Source: Streptomyces sp. BK239
Lineage (GTDB): Bacteria > Actinomycetota > Actinomycetes > Streptomycetales > Streptomycetaceae
Direction: 5' to 3'
Assembly (NCBI RefSeq): GCF_004217285.1
Contig: NZ_SHKS01000004.1
Coordinates: 450,921-514,920 of the forward strand
Length of the DNA stretch: 64,000 nt
Positions within the stretch are counted from its first letter, which is position 1. Every line of letters starts with the position of its first letter. This document shows, one piece after another, positions 42,645 through 50,735 of the stretch. Made by a program: the position numbers and the translations under genes. A model generated the notes under the pieces. That model worked only from the letters and a program-made list of their open reading frames with translations. It was not told the origin of the DNA and searched no databases.

Positions 42645-43495
42645 GCCGCCCGCTCCTCGTCCTCGATGTCGCGCCCGGCGTACAGCGCGGCCGCCATGCG
42701 CATGCCCTCCGACCAGGCCACCGGCCCGACCTGACCCAGCTTCAGCGCCTTGCCGGCCGGGTCGGTGAAGACCAGCGGGCCGGTCTCCGTCTCCTCGTAG
42801 CCGTCGTAGTCGCCGACCCACACCCGGGCCTCGACGCCGCGGCCGTCCTCCAGGACGGAGCAGACGGCGTGACCGCCCCGGACGCGGTAGCCGAGCTGGG
42901 CGGCCCGGCCGTGCAGGAAACGCAGCTGTTTGAAGACGCCGCCCGCGTACTCCTCGACGGAGGAGGCCTCGGCGTCGAGCCCGGCGGGCCGGCGCCAGAC
43001 CTCACGGAAGAGCTGCCGGGCACGCTGCTCGACACCGAGTTCGACGGCGAACTCCCGCAACTCGTCGAGGTCTTCGAGGAGCACGGGGTGCGGCAGCCGG
43101 ACCAGGTCGGGAGTGATGCGGACGGTGTCGCCGTCGAGGTCGACCAGACCGAGGCCCCGCTCGAGGTCGGCGTCCCGCAGGAAACCGGCCACCTCGCCGT
43201 CGTCCCCGGTGACGACGAGGTCGCGCAGGGCGGACTGCCAGGCCGGGTCGGGCCACACCCGGGCGAGGACGGCGAACGGCACCGGCAGCGAACGCACCAT
43301 CCACCGCTCGACGTCGCTCAGGCACCGCTGTTCGTGCCGCTCCAGCCACTCGACGAGCTGACGCAGCCCCACCACGGCCGGATCGTCGGCGATCTTGGAC
43401 GGCACGGACTTCAACCGCCGCCCGGCCGCGTTGCGGCACACCACCTCGCCGTCGTCGAGGGCGACCTCGTAGTCGCCTGCCGACACCCACCCCAT
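42641..43495 (-). CDS. DUF4132-domain protein (MolR/YehI-like)
   Basis: 284 residues. The C-terminal half is DUF4132: RARQLFREVWRRP, then VFKQLRFLHGRAAQLGYRVR and a beta segment CSVLEDGRGVEARVW. E. coli YehI/MolR carries the same domain in a much longer protein. The N-terminal half (YEVALDDGEVVCRNAAGRRL) may be a small beta domain. ATG 43495 follows GGGAGG at about six bases; a GTG 15 bases upstream is less likely. It is the first gene of the module and its stop overlaps the next start, implying a long co-translated operon. The 43496-43740 stretch upstream holds its promoter but no gene. Confidence 0.82.
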   Translation of the reverse strand: MGWVSAGDYEVALDDGEVVCRNAAGRRLKSVPSKIADDPAVVGLRQLVEWLERHEQRCLSDVERWMVRSLPVPFAVLARVWPDPAWQSALRDLVVTGDDGEVAGFLRDADLERGLGLVDLDGDTVRITPDLVRLPHPVLLEDLDELREFAVELGVEQRARQLFREVWRRPAGLDAEASSVEEYAGGVFKQLRFLHGRAAQLGYRVRGGHAVCSVLEDGRGVEARVWVGDYDGYEETETGPLVFTDPAGKALKLGQVGPVAWSEGMRMAAALYAGRDIEDEERAA

Positions 43496-43740
43496 GCGTG
43501 CCTCCCGCACCCGCAGTGATCAAGTGTCGGGAACTGTAGATCAGGCCACTGACAACGGGGTCCGGTCAAGCGGCCGCCCGGCCGTGGGGGAGGTGGAAAG
43601 CACAGGTCAGCGACCTGTCGAGAGTGTCTGCCGGCACAGGGGGACGTCTGCGGCAGGACGGGTTCCGGTCATCGCCGGAAAGTCACGCGGAGCCGCGACA
43701 TGACGACAGCGGTGGGCCCGGGACAGCCGTGGGTCCGGCC

Positions 43741-43768
43741 GGACGCGGGGCGCACGGGCCCCGCGTCC
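43741..43768. terminator. Hairpin terminator downstream of the cold-shock gene
   Basis: GGACGCGGGGC (43741-43751) and GCCCCGCGTCC (43758-43768) form a perfect 11-bp stem with a 6-base loop, eight bases past the stop of the minus-strand cold-shock gene. Confidence 0.75.
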
Positions 43769-43776
43769 GCGCCCGG

Positions 43777-44166
43777 TCAGCCCTCGACCCAGCCGTGGTT
43801 CTTCGCGAACTGCGCCAGCGCGCCGCGGACCTGGAGGATCTGCTCCGCGGTCAGCGAGGGCGCCGCCGTCAGCAGCGTCTCGGTGACGTCCCGGGTGAAC
43901 TCCTCCGTGCTGAGCACATCGCACAGGACGTCGTCGTCGGCTGCCAGCGGCTTGCCGTCCTCGCCTCGCGCGAGCCGCACCCCGGACGCCTTCGGCCCGC
44001 GCTCGCCGTCCTCGATCTCGAACTCCACCACCACGCCCCGCCGCACCTGCGACTCGGGCATCAGCATGTCGTTCACATGCAGGAAGACGTCCTCGCCACC
44101 GTCGTCGGGAGCGATGAACCCGTAACCGCGCTGGCTGTCGAAGCGCACCACACGACCAGCAACCAT
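43777..44166 (-). CDS. Cold-shock-domain protein with C-terminal extension
   Basis: 129 residues. The N-terminal ~67 residues are a cold-shock domain with RNP1-like RGYGFIAPD and RNP2 DVFLHVNDM, so it binds single-stranded nucleic acid. Beyond it, about 60 residues include a helical segment (SLTAEQILQVRGALAQFAKN). This CspA/B-type domain plus tail is common in Streptomyces and is longer than classical 67-residue CSPs. ATG 44166 is chosen; an alternative TTG lies 15 bases upstream. A strong hairpin follows the stop. Confidence 0.87.
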   Translation of the reverse strand: MVAGRVVRFDSQRGYGFIAPDDGGEDVFLHVNDMLMPESQVRRGVVVEFEIEDGERGPKASGVRLARGEDGKPLAADDDVLCDVLSTEEFTRDVTETLLTAAPSLTAEQILQVRGALAQFAKNHGWVEG

Positions 44167-44315
44167 CCCAACCCCCAGCAACCTCGAAACACCACGCCGG
44201 GGACCCGCCCTAGGCGGAGTCCGCCCGACGGCCCACGAGCGACTCCCGCGGGCTCACTGTGCACGGTACAGCGCGGCGGACGGCCCGGCGCCGCACACCC
44301 GGCGGGCGGCGGGGA

Positions 44316-44332
44316 CGGGTCGCGGAGACCCG
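44316..44332. terminator. Small hairpin after the DUF5997 gene
   Basis: CGGGTC (44316-44321) and GACCCG (44327-44332) can form a 6-bp stem with a 5-base loop, 32 bases beyond the minus-strand DUF5997 stop. Modest as a terminator. Confidence 0.35.
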
Positions 44333-44363
44333 CCGCACGCCCTGTACGCGACCCCCGCGCCCG

Positions 44364-44762
44364 CTACGACTGCTGCGCCTGCTCGGCCTTCTCCGCGGCG
44401 CGCTTCTTCAGGCGCGCCGACTCCTTGCGGACCTCGGCCTGGGTCGCGCGCTCCTTCTCCAGCCACTCGGGCCGCTCGTCCTTCAGGGCGTCGATCTGCT
44501 CGGTGGTCAGCGCCTCGGTGACGCCACCGCGAGCCAGTCCCGCGATGGACACGCCCAGCTTCGCCGCGACGACGGGACGGGGGTGCGGGCCGCTCTCCCG
44601 GAGCGCGCGCAGCCATGCGGGCGGGTTCGCCTGGAGCTCGTTCAGCTCGGCGCGCGAGACGACACCCTCCTGGAACTCGGCGGGGGTGGCGGGGAGGTAC
44701 ACACCCAGCTTCTTCGCCGCGGTCGCGGGCTTCATCGTCTGGGTGCTCTGCTGCGACTTCAT
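44364..44762 (-). CDS. DUF5997 protein
   Basis: 132 residues, small basic cytosolic protein. A conserved-looking central part (AAKKLGVYLPATPAEFQEG, NELQANPPAWLRALRESGPH) is characteristic of DUF5997; the C-terminus is a Lys/Glu/Arg-rich helix likely to be a coiled coil. Function unknown. It is divergent from the LysR-substrate-binding gene, with 58 bases between the start codons, a pairing that recurs in actinomycetes and suggests a common regulation. Confidence 0.8.
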   Translation of the reverse strand: MKSQQSTQTMKPATAAKKLGVYLPATPAEFQEGVVSRAELNELQANPPAWLRALRESGPHPRPVVAAKLGVSIAGLARGGVTEALTTEQIDALKDERPEWLEKERATQAEVRKESARLKKRAAEKAEQAQQS

Positions 44763-44820
44763 GCCGCCCAGCCTATCGGCCGCCGGGGGAGCCCCTGACC
44801 GGGGCCGGTAACCTGGCGGG

Positions 44821-45636
44821 ATGACCGACTCGGCGGATTCCCCCTCGTTCCGGCTCGCGTACGTCCCCGGAGTGACACCCGCCAAGTGGGTGCGGACCTG
44901 GGAGGAACGCTTCCCGGGCGTCCCCCTCATGCTCGTCCAGGTGACGCCCGCCGAGGCCTTCGACACCCTGCGCGACGGCAGCGCCGACGCGGGCCTCGTA
45001 CGGCTCCCGGTCGACCGGACGGTGTTCAGCGCGATCCCCCTCTACACCGAGACCACCGTCGTGGTGGTCCCCAAGGACCACCTGCTCACGGCGGCCGACG
45101 AGGTGACCCTCGACGACCTCGCCGACGAGGTGGTCCTCCACCCCCTCGACGACGTCCTCGGCTGGGACCGGCCGCCCGGCGAGGCCGCCTTCGAGCGCCC
45201 CGCGACCACGGCCGACGCCGTCGAGCTGGTCGCGGCGAACATCGGCGTCCTGGCCGTGCCCCAGTCGCTGGCCCGGCTCCACCACCGCCGTGACCTGACC
45301 TACCGGACGCTCGTGGACGCGCCCCGGTCGGACGTCGCTCTGTCCTGGCCTGAGGACGCGACGACCGACCTGGTGGAGGACTTCATCGGCATCGTCCGCG
45401 GCCGCACCGTCAACAGCACGCGCGGGCGTGCCCCGCAGCAGACCCAGCCGAAGGCCGCCGACAAGCGCGAGCCGCGCAAGCAGGCGGCGGGCAGGTCGAC
45501 CGGCGGCGGCAACACCGCGAAGGGCCGCACCGGCGGTGCGAGGAGCGGCGGCGCCAAGGGCACGGGAGCCAAGGGCGGCGGCTCCAGGTCCGTCGGCGCC
45601 AAGCGGGGCACGGGCAAGCCGCGCCGCCGGTCCTAG
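44821..45636 (+). CDS. LysR-type substrate-binding-domain protein without HTH
   Basis: 271 residues. Residues ~10-190 match the LysR effector domain (FRLAYVPGVTPAKWVRTWEE, DAGLVRLPVDRTVFSAIPLY, VAANIGVLAVPQSLARL), but the N-terminal DNA-binding helix-turn-helix of LysR proteins is absent. The C-terminal ~80 residues are a Lys/Arg/Gly-rich tail (KGTGAKGGGSRSVGAKRG) that may bind nucleic acid. Divergent from DUF5997. It may act as a ligand-sensing partner rather than a classical transcription factor. Confidence 0.83.
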   Translation: MTDSADSPSFRLAYVPGVTPAKWVRTWEERFPGVPLMLVQVTPAEAFDTLRDGSADAGLVRLPVDRTVFSAIPLYTETTVVVVPKDHLLTAADEVTLDDLADEVVLHPLDDVLGWDRPPGEAAFERPATTADAVELVAANIGVLAVPQSLARLHHRRDLTYRTLVDAPRSDVALSWPEDATTDLVEDFIGIVRGRTVNSTRGRAPQQTQPKAADKREPRKQAAGRSTGGGNTAKGRTGGARSGGAKGTGAKGGGSRSVGAKRGTGKPRRRS

Positions 45637-45693
45637 AGGGCGTCCCGGGCGCGTCCCGAACGTCACGGCGCGCTCGCGGGGCGTCGTGCCGGG

Positions 45694-46173
45694 TCAACGT
45701 CCGGGCGCGGACCGTCCGATCGACTCCACCAGCGGCAGCAGCCGGTACGGCACGCGCTCGCGCAGCGCCACCTCGGTGCGGGTGCGGACCACTCCGGGGA
45801 GACTGATCAGCTTCTGGATGACGTCCTCCAGGTGGGCGTTGTCACGCGCCACGACCCGGGTGAGGAGATCGCCGCCCCCGGTGATCGAGAACGCCTCGAC
45901 GATCTCCGGTACGGCGGCCAGCGCGTCGCCCACGTCGTCAAGGTGGCCCTGGGTGACCTCGATGTGCACGAACGCCAGCACCGGGTGGCCCAGTGCGGCG
46001 GGGGAGAGGGAGGGCCCCGTTCCGGTGATCACGCCGTCCCGCTCCAGCCGGTCCAGGCGGGCCTGCAGCGTGCCGCGCGCGACGCCGAGCACGCGCGCGT
46101 ACTCCCGCACGCTGGTCCGCGGCTGTTCCAGCAGCAGCCGCAGGATGCGGGTGTCCAGCTCGTCCACGGCCAT
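45694..46173 (-). CDS. Lrp/AsnC-family transcriptional regulator
   Basis: 159 residues, the usual size. N-terminal HTH (LDTRILRLLLEQPRTSVREY, ARVLGVARGTLQARLDRLE) and a C-terminal RAM/AsnC ligand-binding domain (HPVLAFVHIEVTQGHLDDV, SITGGGDLLTRVVARDN). ATG 46173 with GAGGAGG nine bases upstream. It follows the CapA-like gene on the same strand with a 100-base gap. Targets unknown; amino-acid-responsive control is the family default. Confidence 0.88.
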   Translation of the reverse strand: MAVDELDTRILRLLLEQPRTSVREYARVLGVARGTLQARLDRLERDGVITGTGPSLSPAALGHPVLAFVHIEVTQGHLDDVGDALAAVPEIVEAFSITGGGDLLTRVVARDNAHLEDVIQKLISLPGVVRTRTEVALRERVPYRLLPLVESIGRSAPGR

Positions 46174-46273
46174 GGCGCCGGACCTCCTCGTGCCTCGGTG
46201 TTCCGCCGCGCTCGCGGAACCCCCGCCGACTGTACCAATGGCACGCTGGGCAGGGACTTCGCGAGCCGTCTGC

Positions 46274-47419
46274 TCATGACCTCACGCCGGGTGTCACGGC
46301 GGAGGGCGCCAGGACGAGCGTGCCGTCGGCGTCGGCGGTGACGCGCGCCCCGTCGCTGATCCGGCCGAGGACGTCCCTCAGCCAGACGCGGTCCTCCGGT
46401 GGCGCGTGCTCCAGCCGCATCCGCCGGGCCCGCAGGGGCAGCATCCGCATCTCCGTCAGCCGCCCCGGGGCGGCGGCGCCGGCACCGGCCTCCAGGGTGA
46501 CGAGGTAGGCGATCCGCAGATCGGCGCGGTACTCCTCGTAGCCGGCGATGCCCTCGTAGTCGTCGATGAAGTCCCCGCAGCCGTGGAGGACGAGCCGGCC
46601 GCGGTAGACCTCCGGGCGGCGCGGGTGGTGAGCGGAGTGGCCGTGAACCACGTCGACGCCCCCGTCGACCAGCAGGCGGGCGAAGCGGACCTGCTCGCGG
46701 GCGACGCGGTATCCCCAGTTCGAGCCCCAGTGCACGGACACGACCGCGAGGTCGCCCGGACGCTTGGCCCGCCCCACATGACGCACCACCGCGGCGGCCG
46801 TGCCGGCCGAGAGCTCGGGGACGTAGGCCACTCCGGACGTGCCCGGTGTGGCGGCCCACGCGGACGGCACGCCGGCGGAGGGCGCCCCGAGGGCGAACAC
46901 CAGTACCCGTCCGCCGCCCGGAAGGGCCACCACCGCCGGCGCGTACGCCTCCGCGGTGTTCCGTCCCGCGCCCGCCGTGCGCAGACCGGCGCCACGCAGG
47001 GAGACGAGCGTCTCCTCGAGGCCCGGGCGGCCGAAGTCGAGGACATGGTTGTTGGCCAGTACGCACACGTCGGGGCGGGCCACGGCGAGGGCGGGGAGGT
47101 TGGCCGGGTGCATCCGGTAGTGGACCGCCTTGTCGAGCGCGAAGGCGCTGCCGCGCGTGACGGACGTCTCCAGGTTCAGGATGCGCACGTCCGGGTCCCG
47201 CTCCGCCAGCCACCCGAGCGCCTCACCCCACGGCCAGGCGGGGTCGACGGGGGCGGGGACGGGCCCGTTGACGGCCTCCGCCAGCCGGACGTAGGACCGG
47301 GCGTCCCGCACGTGGTCCTCGCGGAGCTCGGGACTGCCGGGGTGCGCCAGGATCTGGTCGACGCCGCGTCCCAGCATCACGTCACCGCACAGAAACAGCG
47401 TCACCACGCCGCCGTCCAT
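46274..47419 (-). CDS. CapA-family (poly-gamma-glutamate synthesis protein-like) metallophosphatase-fold protein
   Basis: 381 residues of the PGA_cap/CapA family: FLCGDVMLGRGVDQILAH at the start, ILNLETSVTRG, VCVLANNHVLDFG (Asn-Asn-His), VVSVHWGSNWGYRV and HGHSAHHPR, giving the metal-binding residues of this calcineurin-like fold. No signal peptide is visible, unlike many CapA proteins. No capB/capC genes are nearby, so a role in capsule synthesis is unlikely; hydrolase on an unknown substrate. Confidence 0.85.
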   Translation of the reverse strand: MDGGVVTLFLCGDVMLGRGVDQILAHPGSPELREDHVRDARSYVRLAEAVNGPVPAPVDPAWPWGEALGWLAERDPDVRILNLETSVTRGSAFALDKAVHYRMHPANLPALAVARPDVCVLANNHVLDFGRPGLEETLVSLRGAGLRTAGAGRNTAEAYAPAVVALPGGGRVLVFALGAPSAGVPSAWAATPGTSGVAYVPELSAGTAAAVVRHVGRAKRPGDLAVVSVHWGSNWGYRVAREQVRFARLLVDGGVDVVHGHSAHHPRRPEVYRGRLVLHGCGDFIDDYEGIAGYEEYRADLRIAYLVTLEAGAGAAAPGRLTEMRMLPLRARRMRLEHAPPEDRVWLRDVLGRISDGARVTADADGTLVLAPSAVTPGVRS

Positions 47420-47494
47420 GCACCCAAGGTAACCCCGCGCCCACCCGCCCCGCCCGGCCGCCCGCGACGACGCACAAGCCTGCGACGTGGGCCG

Positions 47495-47950
47495 TCACAC
47501 TTCGACGGTCACCGCGCACGACCACCCGTACGGGTCCGGTCCGATGCGCAGCTCGTGCCATCCGAGACAGCTCGGCACGGGCCCGACGGCCTCCACATCC
47601 GACAGGGCGACCACCGCCAGCCGCACGTCCATCCCGTCGTCGGTGGTCTCCGCCTCCACGTCGACCGGCACCTGCCCGCACGCCTCCAGCCGGTGGGCCA
47701 CCTCGTCGAGCAGCGCGCTCAGCAGGTCGTCGTCGCTGCACTCGGCCAGCTGGAACCGCTCGACGGCCGTGGGCCGCACCGCCGTGATGTCGGCGAAGCA
47801 CTCCACCATCCCCAGCGCCGCCTCCACCAGACAGCGCTCGCGGCTCGTGCCCCACGCGTCGATGCGGACGTCCTCCGCGTGCTGCACCGCCCGGTGGCCG
47901 CTCGAACCGAACCGCCGTGCCTGCCTGTCGTCATCGGCGTCGCCGACCAT
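47495..47950 (-). CDS. Archease
   Basis: 151 residues. The archease pattern is recognisable: HAEDVRIDAWGTSRERCLVE, AALGMVECFAD, DDLLSALLDEVAHRLEACG and a C-terminal GWSCAVTVEV. Archeases activate the RtcB RNA ligase by promoting guanylylation and multiple turnover. ATG 47950 has GAGG eight bases upstream; GTG codons nine bases earlier are alternatives. Divergent from the hydrolase gene. No rtcB lies in this window, which is unusual as the two are often adjacent. Confidence 0.75.
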   Translation of the reverse strand: MVGDADDDRQARRFGSSGHRAVQHAEDVRIDAWGTSRERCLVEAALGMVECFADITAVRPTAVERFQLAECSDDDLLSALLDEVAHRLEACGQVPVDVEAETTDDGMDVRLAVVALSDVEAVGPVPSCLGWHELRIGPDPYGWSCAVTVEV

Positions 47951-48114
47951 GACCACCACCTCGGGGAGAGGGCGCTTCGCCGATGCGGGTACCCGGGACC
48001 CGGTGGATCATCCGAGGAAGGAGGTGAGGGCGACGATCTCCGAAATCGTCCGGGTGCCTGTCGCGGGCGGCGCTCACCGGTGAACTGGAGGCGCCGACGC
48101 GGGCCCGCGCGCTG

Positions 48115-48711
48115 GTGCTCTTCGCCCACGGCAGCGGCAGCTCCCGCCACAGCCCCCGCAACCGCATGGTCGCCGCCGAACTGCGCACCGCCCGACTGGG
48201 CACCGTGCTGGTCGACCTGCTCACCGAGAGCGAGGGCCGCGAGGACCTGGCGACGGGCGCACACCGCTTCGACATCGAGCTGCTGGGCCGGCGCGTGACC
48301 GCCGTCGTCGACTGGCTGGCGGCGGAGCCCGACCTCAGCGGGCTTCCACTCGTCCTGTTCGGCGCCAGCACCGGGGCCGCGGCGGCTCTCGTGGCCGCAG
48401 CCGAACGTCCCGACCGCGTCCTGACCGTGGTGTCCCGCGGCGGACGGCCCGACCTCGCGCAAGCCGCCCTGAGCCGCGTACGGGCGCCGGTGCTCCTCGT
48501 CGTGGGCGGCCGGGACCCGCAGGTGCTCCGGCTCAACGAGCGGGCGGCCCGGCGGCTGCGCGCCCCGCACGCCCTGCGCGTCGTGCCGGACGCCACCCAT
48601 CTGTTCGAGGAGCCCGGCGCGCTGGAGGAGGTCGCCGCGGCGACGAAGGAGTGGTGCGACGACCGCCTGAGGGCGCTTCGCGGGGAACGAGGCCGTCATG
48701 CGGTTCCGTGA
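48115..48711 (+). CDS. Alpha/beta-hydrolase (dienelactone-hydrolase-like), 5' end frameshifted
   Basis: The frame from GTG 48115 gives 198 residues beginning VLFAHGSGSSRHSPRN, already inside the hydrolase fold; the nucleophile elbow is LFGASTGAAAAL, followed by a lid-less fold with Asp in VVGGRDPQVL and His in PDATHLFEE. The expected start (ISEIVRVPVAGGA) lies upstream in another frame from GTG 48024 and stops at 48083. Dropping one G in the GGCGGCG stretch near 48068 would join the frames. It is either a real frameshift or a sequencing error. It overlaps the next gene by 14 bases. Confidence 0.75.
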   Translation: MLFAHGSGSSRHSPRNRMVAAELRTARLGTVLVDLLTESEGREDLATGAHRFDIELLGRRVTAVVDWLAAEPDLSGLPLVLFGASTGAAAALVAAAERPDRVLTVVSRGGRPDLAQAALSRVRAPVLLVVGGRDPQVLRLNERAARRLRAPHALRVVPDATHLFEEPGALEEVAAATKEWCDDRLRALRGERGRHAVP

Positions 48712-49360
48712 CCGGGCCGAGGCCGGACGCGCCCTGGCCGAGCTGCTCTCGGCGATGCGGGAGCAGGGCGGCCTGCCCGATCCCGTCGTCCTCGCCCTGC
48801 CGCGCGGGGGTGTCGCCGTGGCCGTGGAGGTCGCCCGGGCGCTCGACGCCCCGCTCGACGTGCTCGTCGTCCGCAAGATCGGCGCGCCGCACCAGGAGGA
48901 GTACGGCGTCGGCGCGATCGCCGGCGGGGACGTGCTCTACGACGAGGCGGCCCTCGAACGGCTCGGCCTCACCGAGAGCCGGCTCGCCCCGGTCGTCGAG
49001 CGTGAACGCCGGGAGCTCCAGCGCCGCGAACGGCTCTACCGGCAGGGCCGCCCCGCCCCCGACCTGCGGGGACGGACCGCGATCGTCGTCGACGACGGAC
49101 TGGCGACCGGCGGCACGGCCCGCGCCGCGCTGCGCGCCGTACGGAGGCTCGCGCCCCGGCGGACCGTGCTGGCCGTGCCGGTCGGCTCACCGGAGGCCGT
49201 GACCCTCCTGCGGCCCGAGGCCGACGACGTGGTCTGCCCGCACCAGCCGGCGACCTTCATGGCCGTCGGACTCTGGTACGAGGACTTCGAGCAGCTCTCG
49301 GACGACGACGTGCTGGACGCCCTGCGCACGGCCGGCGGACGACAGCCCGGCCGGGCCTGA
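48698..49360 (+). CDS. Phosphoribosyltransferase-family protein
   Basis: 220 residues with a type I phosphoribosyltransferase fold. The PRPP-binding signature AIVVDDGLATGGTAR is clear (~130-144), and the N-terminal ALPRGGVAVAVEVARAL and VVRKIGAPHQEEYGVGAI are typical of the stand-alone PRT proteins that accompany hydrolases and universal stress genes in actinomycetes. The nucleobase substrate is unknown. ATG 48698 overlaps the previous gene's stop, with GAGG five bases upstream. Confidence 0.85.
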   Translation: MRFRDRAEAGRALAELLSAMREQGGLPDPVVLALPRGGVAVAVEVARALDAPLDVLVVRKIGAPHQEEYGVGAIAGGDVLYDEAALERLGLTESRLAPVVERERRELQRRERLYRQGRPAPDLRGRTAIVVDDGLATGGTARAALRAVRRLAPRRTVLAVPVGSPEAVTLLRPEADDVVCPHQPATFMAVGLWYEDFEQLSDDDVLDALRTAGGRQPGRA

Positions 49361-49370
49361 GCCGCGCGGG

Positions 49371-49778
49371 TCAGGTTCCGGTGATGTTGACCATCCACGG
49401 GATGCCGAAGCGGTCCGTGCACATGCCGAAGACGTCGCCCCACATCTGCCTCTCCAGCGGGACGCCCACCGAGCCGTCCGCGGACAGCTTCTCCCAGTAG
49501 CCGCGCAGCTCGGCCTCGTCGTCGCCGCTCAGGCTCACCGAGAAGTTGTTGCCCGGCACGTGCTCCATCCCGGGCGGGGTGTCCGCCCCCATCAGGGTGA
49601 AGCCGCTCCCCGTCTCCAGCATGCCGTGCATGACCTTGTCGGCCTCGGGGGCGTCAGGCTTGCCGTACTCCCCGAAGGTGTTCACGGTCAGCGTTCCGCC
49701 GAAGACCTCCTGGTAGAACTCCATGGCCTGGCGGGCGTCGCCGGCGAAGCTGAGGTACGGGTTGAGTCGTGAACCCAT
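49371..49778 (-). CDS. PhnB-like VOC protein
   Basis: 135 residues, a VOC-superfamily PhnB/YjdN-type protein: LNPYLSFAGDARQAMEFYQE, TLMGADTPPGME, and the C-terminal WGDVFGMCTDRFGIPWMVN. ATG 49778 has a strong AGGAGG. Convergent with the PRT gene, 10 bases apart. Function unknown; members bind small molecules and are frequently called 3-demethylubiquinone methyltransferase-like in error. Confidence 0.87.
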   Translation of the reverse strand: MGSRLNPYLSFAGDARQAMEFYQEVFGGTLTVNTFGEYGKPDAPEADKVMHGMLETGSGFTLMGADTPPGMEHVPGNNFSVSLSGDDEAELRGYWEKLSADGSVGVPLERQMWGDVFGMCTDRFGIPWMVNITGT

Positions 49779-49913
49779 GAGAAACCTCCTGAAACGGGCG
49801 AAACGGTCGATGCGCGCAGACTAGCGCGCGCCTCTGACACTCACCCCTCGTCGCGCCGCCCGCCGGGGCGGGTCATGCGGTCGGGACGGCGCTCGCCGGG
49901 GGTAGGGCGGTGG

Positions 49914-50735
49914 TCAACGGGGGTGCGGGATGTCGTGGGCCGCGGCGGTGGAGGGGTGGGCATGGGCGGCTTGCAGGAGTCTCGCGGCGCCGCGGACCGC
50001 CGCGGTGTGCGGGGCCGGGACGGGCTGGACGGGAGTGCCGAGCCGGTGGGTGAGGGGGCCGGTGACGTCCGGTCGCAGCGCGCCCCCGCCGGCGAGGAGT
50101 ACGCCCCGCTGGAGGGCGTCGAGCGCCTGGGAGGTGTGATCCTCGTCCAGCACGGCCCTCACCATGGCGACGACCGCGTCGGTGATGCGGGCAGGCGGGG
50201 TGAGGCCGTCCAGGTCGCCGGTGCCCAGGGCGGTGTGGCGGGCGTCGGTCACCGCACCGTCCGTGAGGAGCGTGACCTCGGTGAGGTGGGCGCCGATGTC
50301 CACGACGAGCAGGGGGCGGGACAGGTCGTCGTCCGCGGCCATGGCCACGGCGCGCGGGGTGGGGACGGTCAGGACGGTGCGCGGGCGCAGGACCTCGACC
50401 GCGGCGCGGGCCTGAGCCCGGAAGGCGATGCCGCCCAGGACGGGCGTCGTGAGGATGAGCAGAGGCTGGACGAAGCGGGGCAGGCGGTGGCCGAGCAGCC
50501 GGTCGAGCATGCGGGTGGCCGCGGGGGTGTCGACGATGGCGCCGCGCTGGACGGGGCAGGTGGCGCCGTCGCCCGAGAAGGCCACGGTGGGCACGTCGAG
50601 GATCTGTCGCCGTCCGGACATCCAGGCGCGGGTGCGGGCGCCCCCCAGGTCGAGGGCGATGCCCGTGCACTCCCGGCACCAGGGCCATGGTCGGTGCCGG
50701 GCCGCCTGAGGGCGGCGACCGGGTGCGGTGGTCAT
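49914..50735 (-). CDS. MreB/Hsp70-like actin-fold protein, short
   Basis: 273 residues, shorter than MreB (~340). The actin-fold nucleotide motifs are visible: phosphate-1 TGIALDLGGARTRAWM, phosphate-2 LLVVDIGAHLTEVTLL, adenosine motif GVLLAGGGALRPDV. Streptomyces has MreB/Mbl in spore-wall synthesis; this small relative is not in an mreBCD operon. ATG 50735 overlaps the stop of the upstream DksA-like gene by four bases, with GGAGG seven bases upstream, so the two are coupled. Confidence 0.78.
   Translation of the reverse strand: MTTAPGRRPQAARHRPWPWCRECTGIALDLGGARTRAWMSGRRQILDVPTVAFSGDGATCPVQRGAIVDTPAATRMLDRLLGHRLPRFVQPLLILTTPVLGGIAFRAQARAAVEVLRPRTVLTVPTPRAVAMAADDDLSRPLLVVDIGAHLTEVTLLTDGAVTDARHTALGTGDLDGLTPPARITDAVVAMVRAVLDEDHTSQALDALQRGVLLAGGGALRPDVTGPLTHRLGTPVQPVPAPHTAAVRGAARLLQAAHAHPSTAAAHDIPHPR

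Noticed and set aside
39012..42734. 1240-codon plus-strand open frame
   Set aside because: Antisense shadow of the 1705-residue gene; composition is that of reversed GC-rich codons with no domain.
46274..47419. Capsule biosynthesis locus
   Set aside because: Only a CapA-like protein is present; no capB/capC or polyglutamate synthase genes are nearby.
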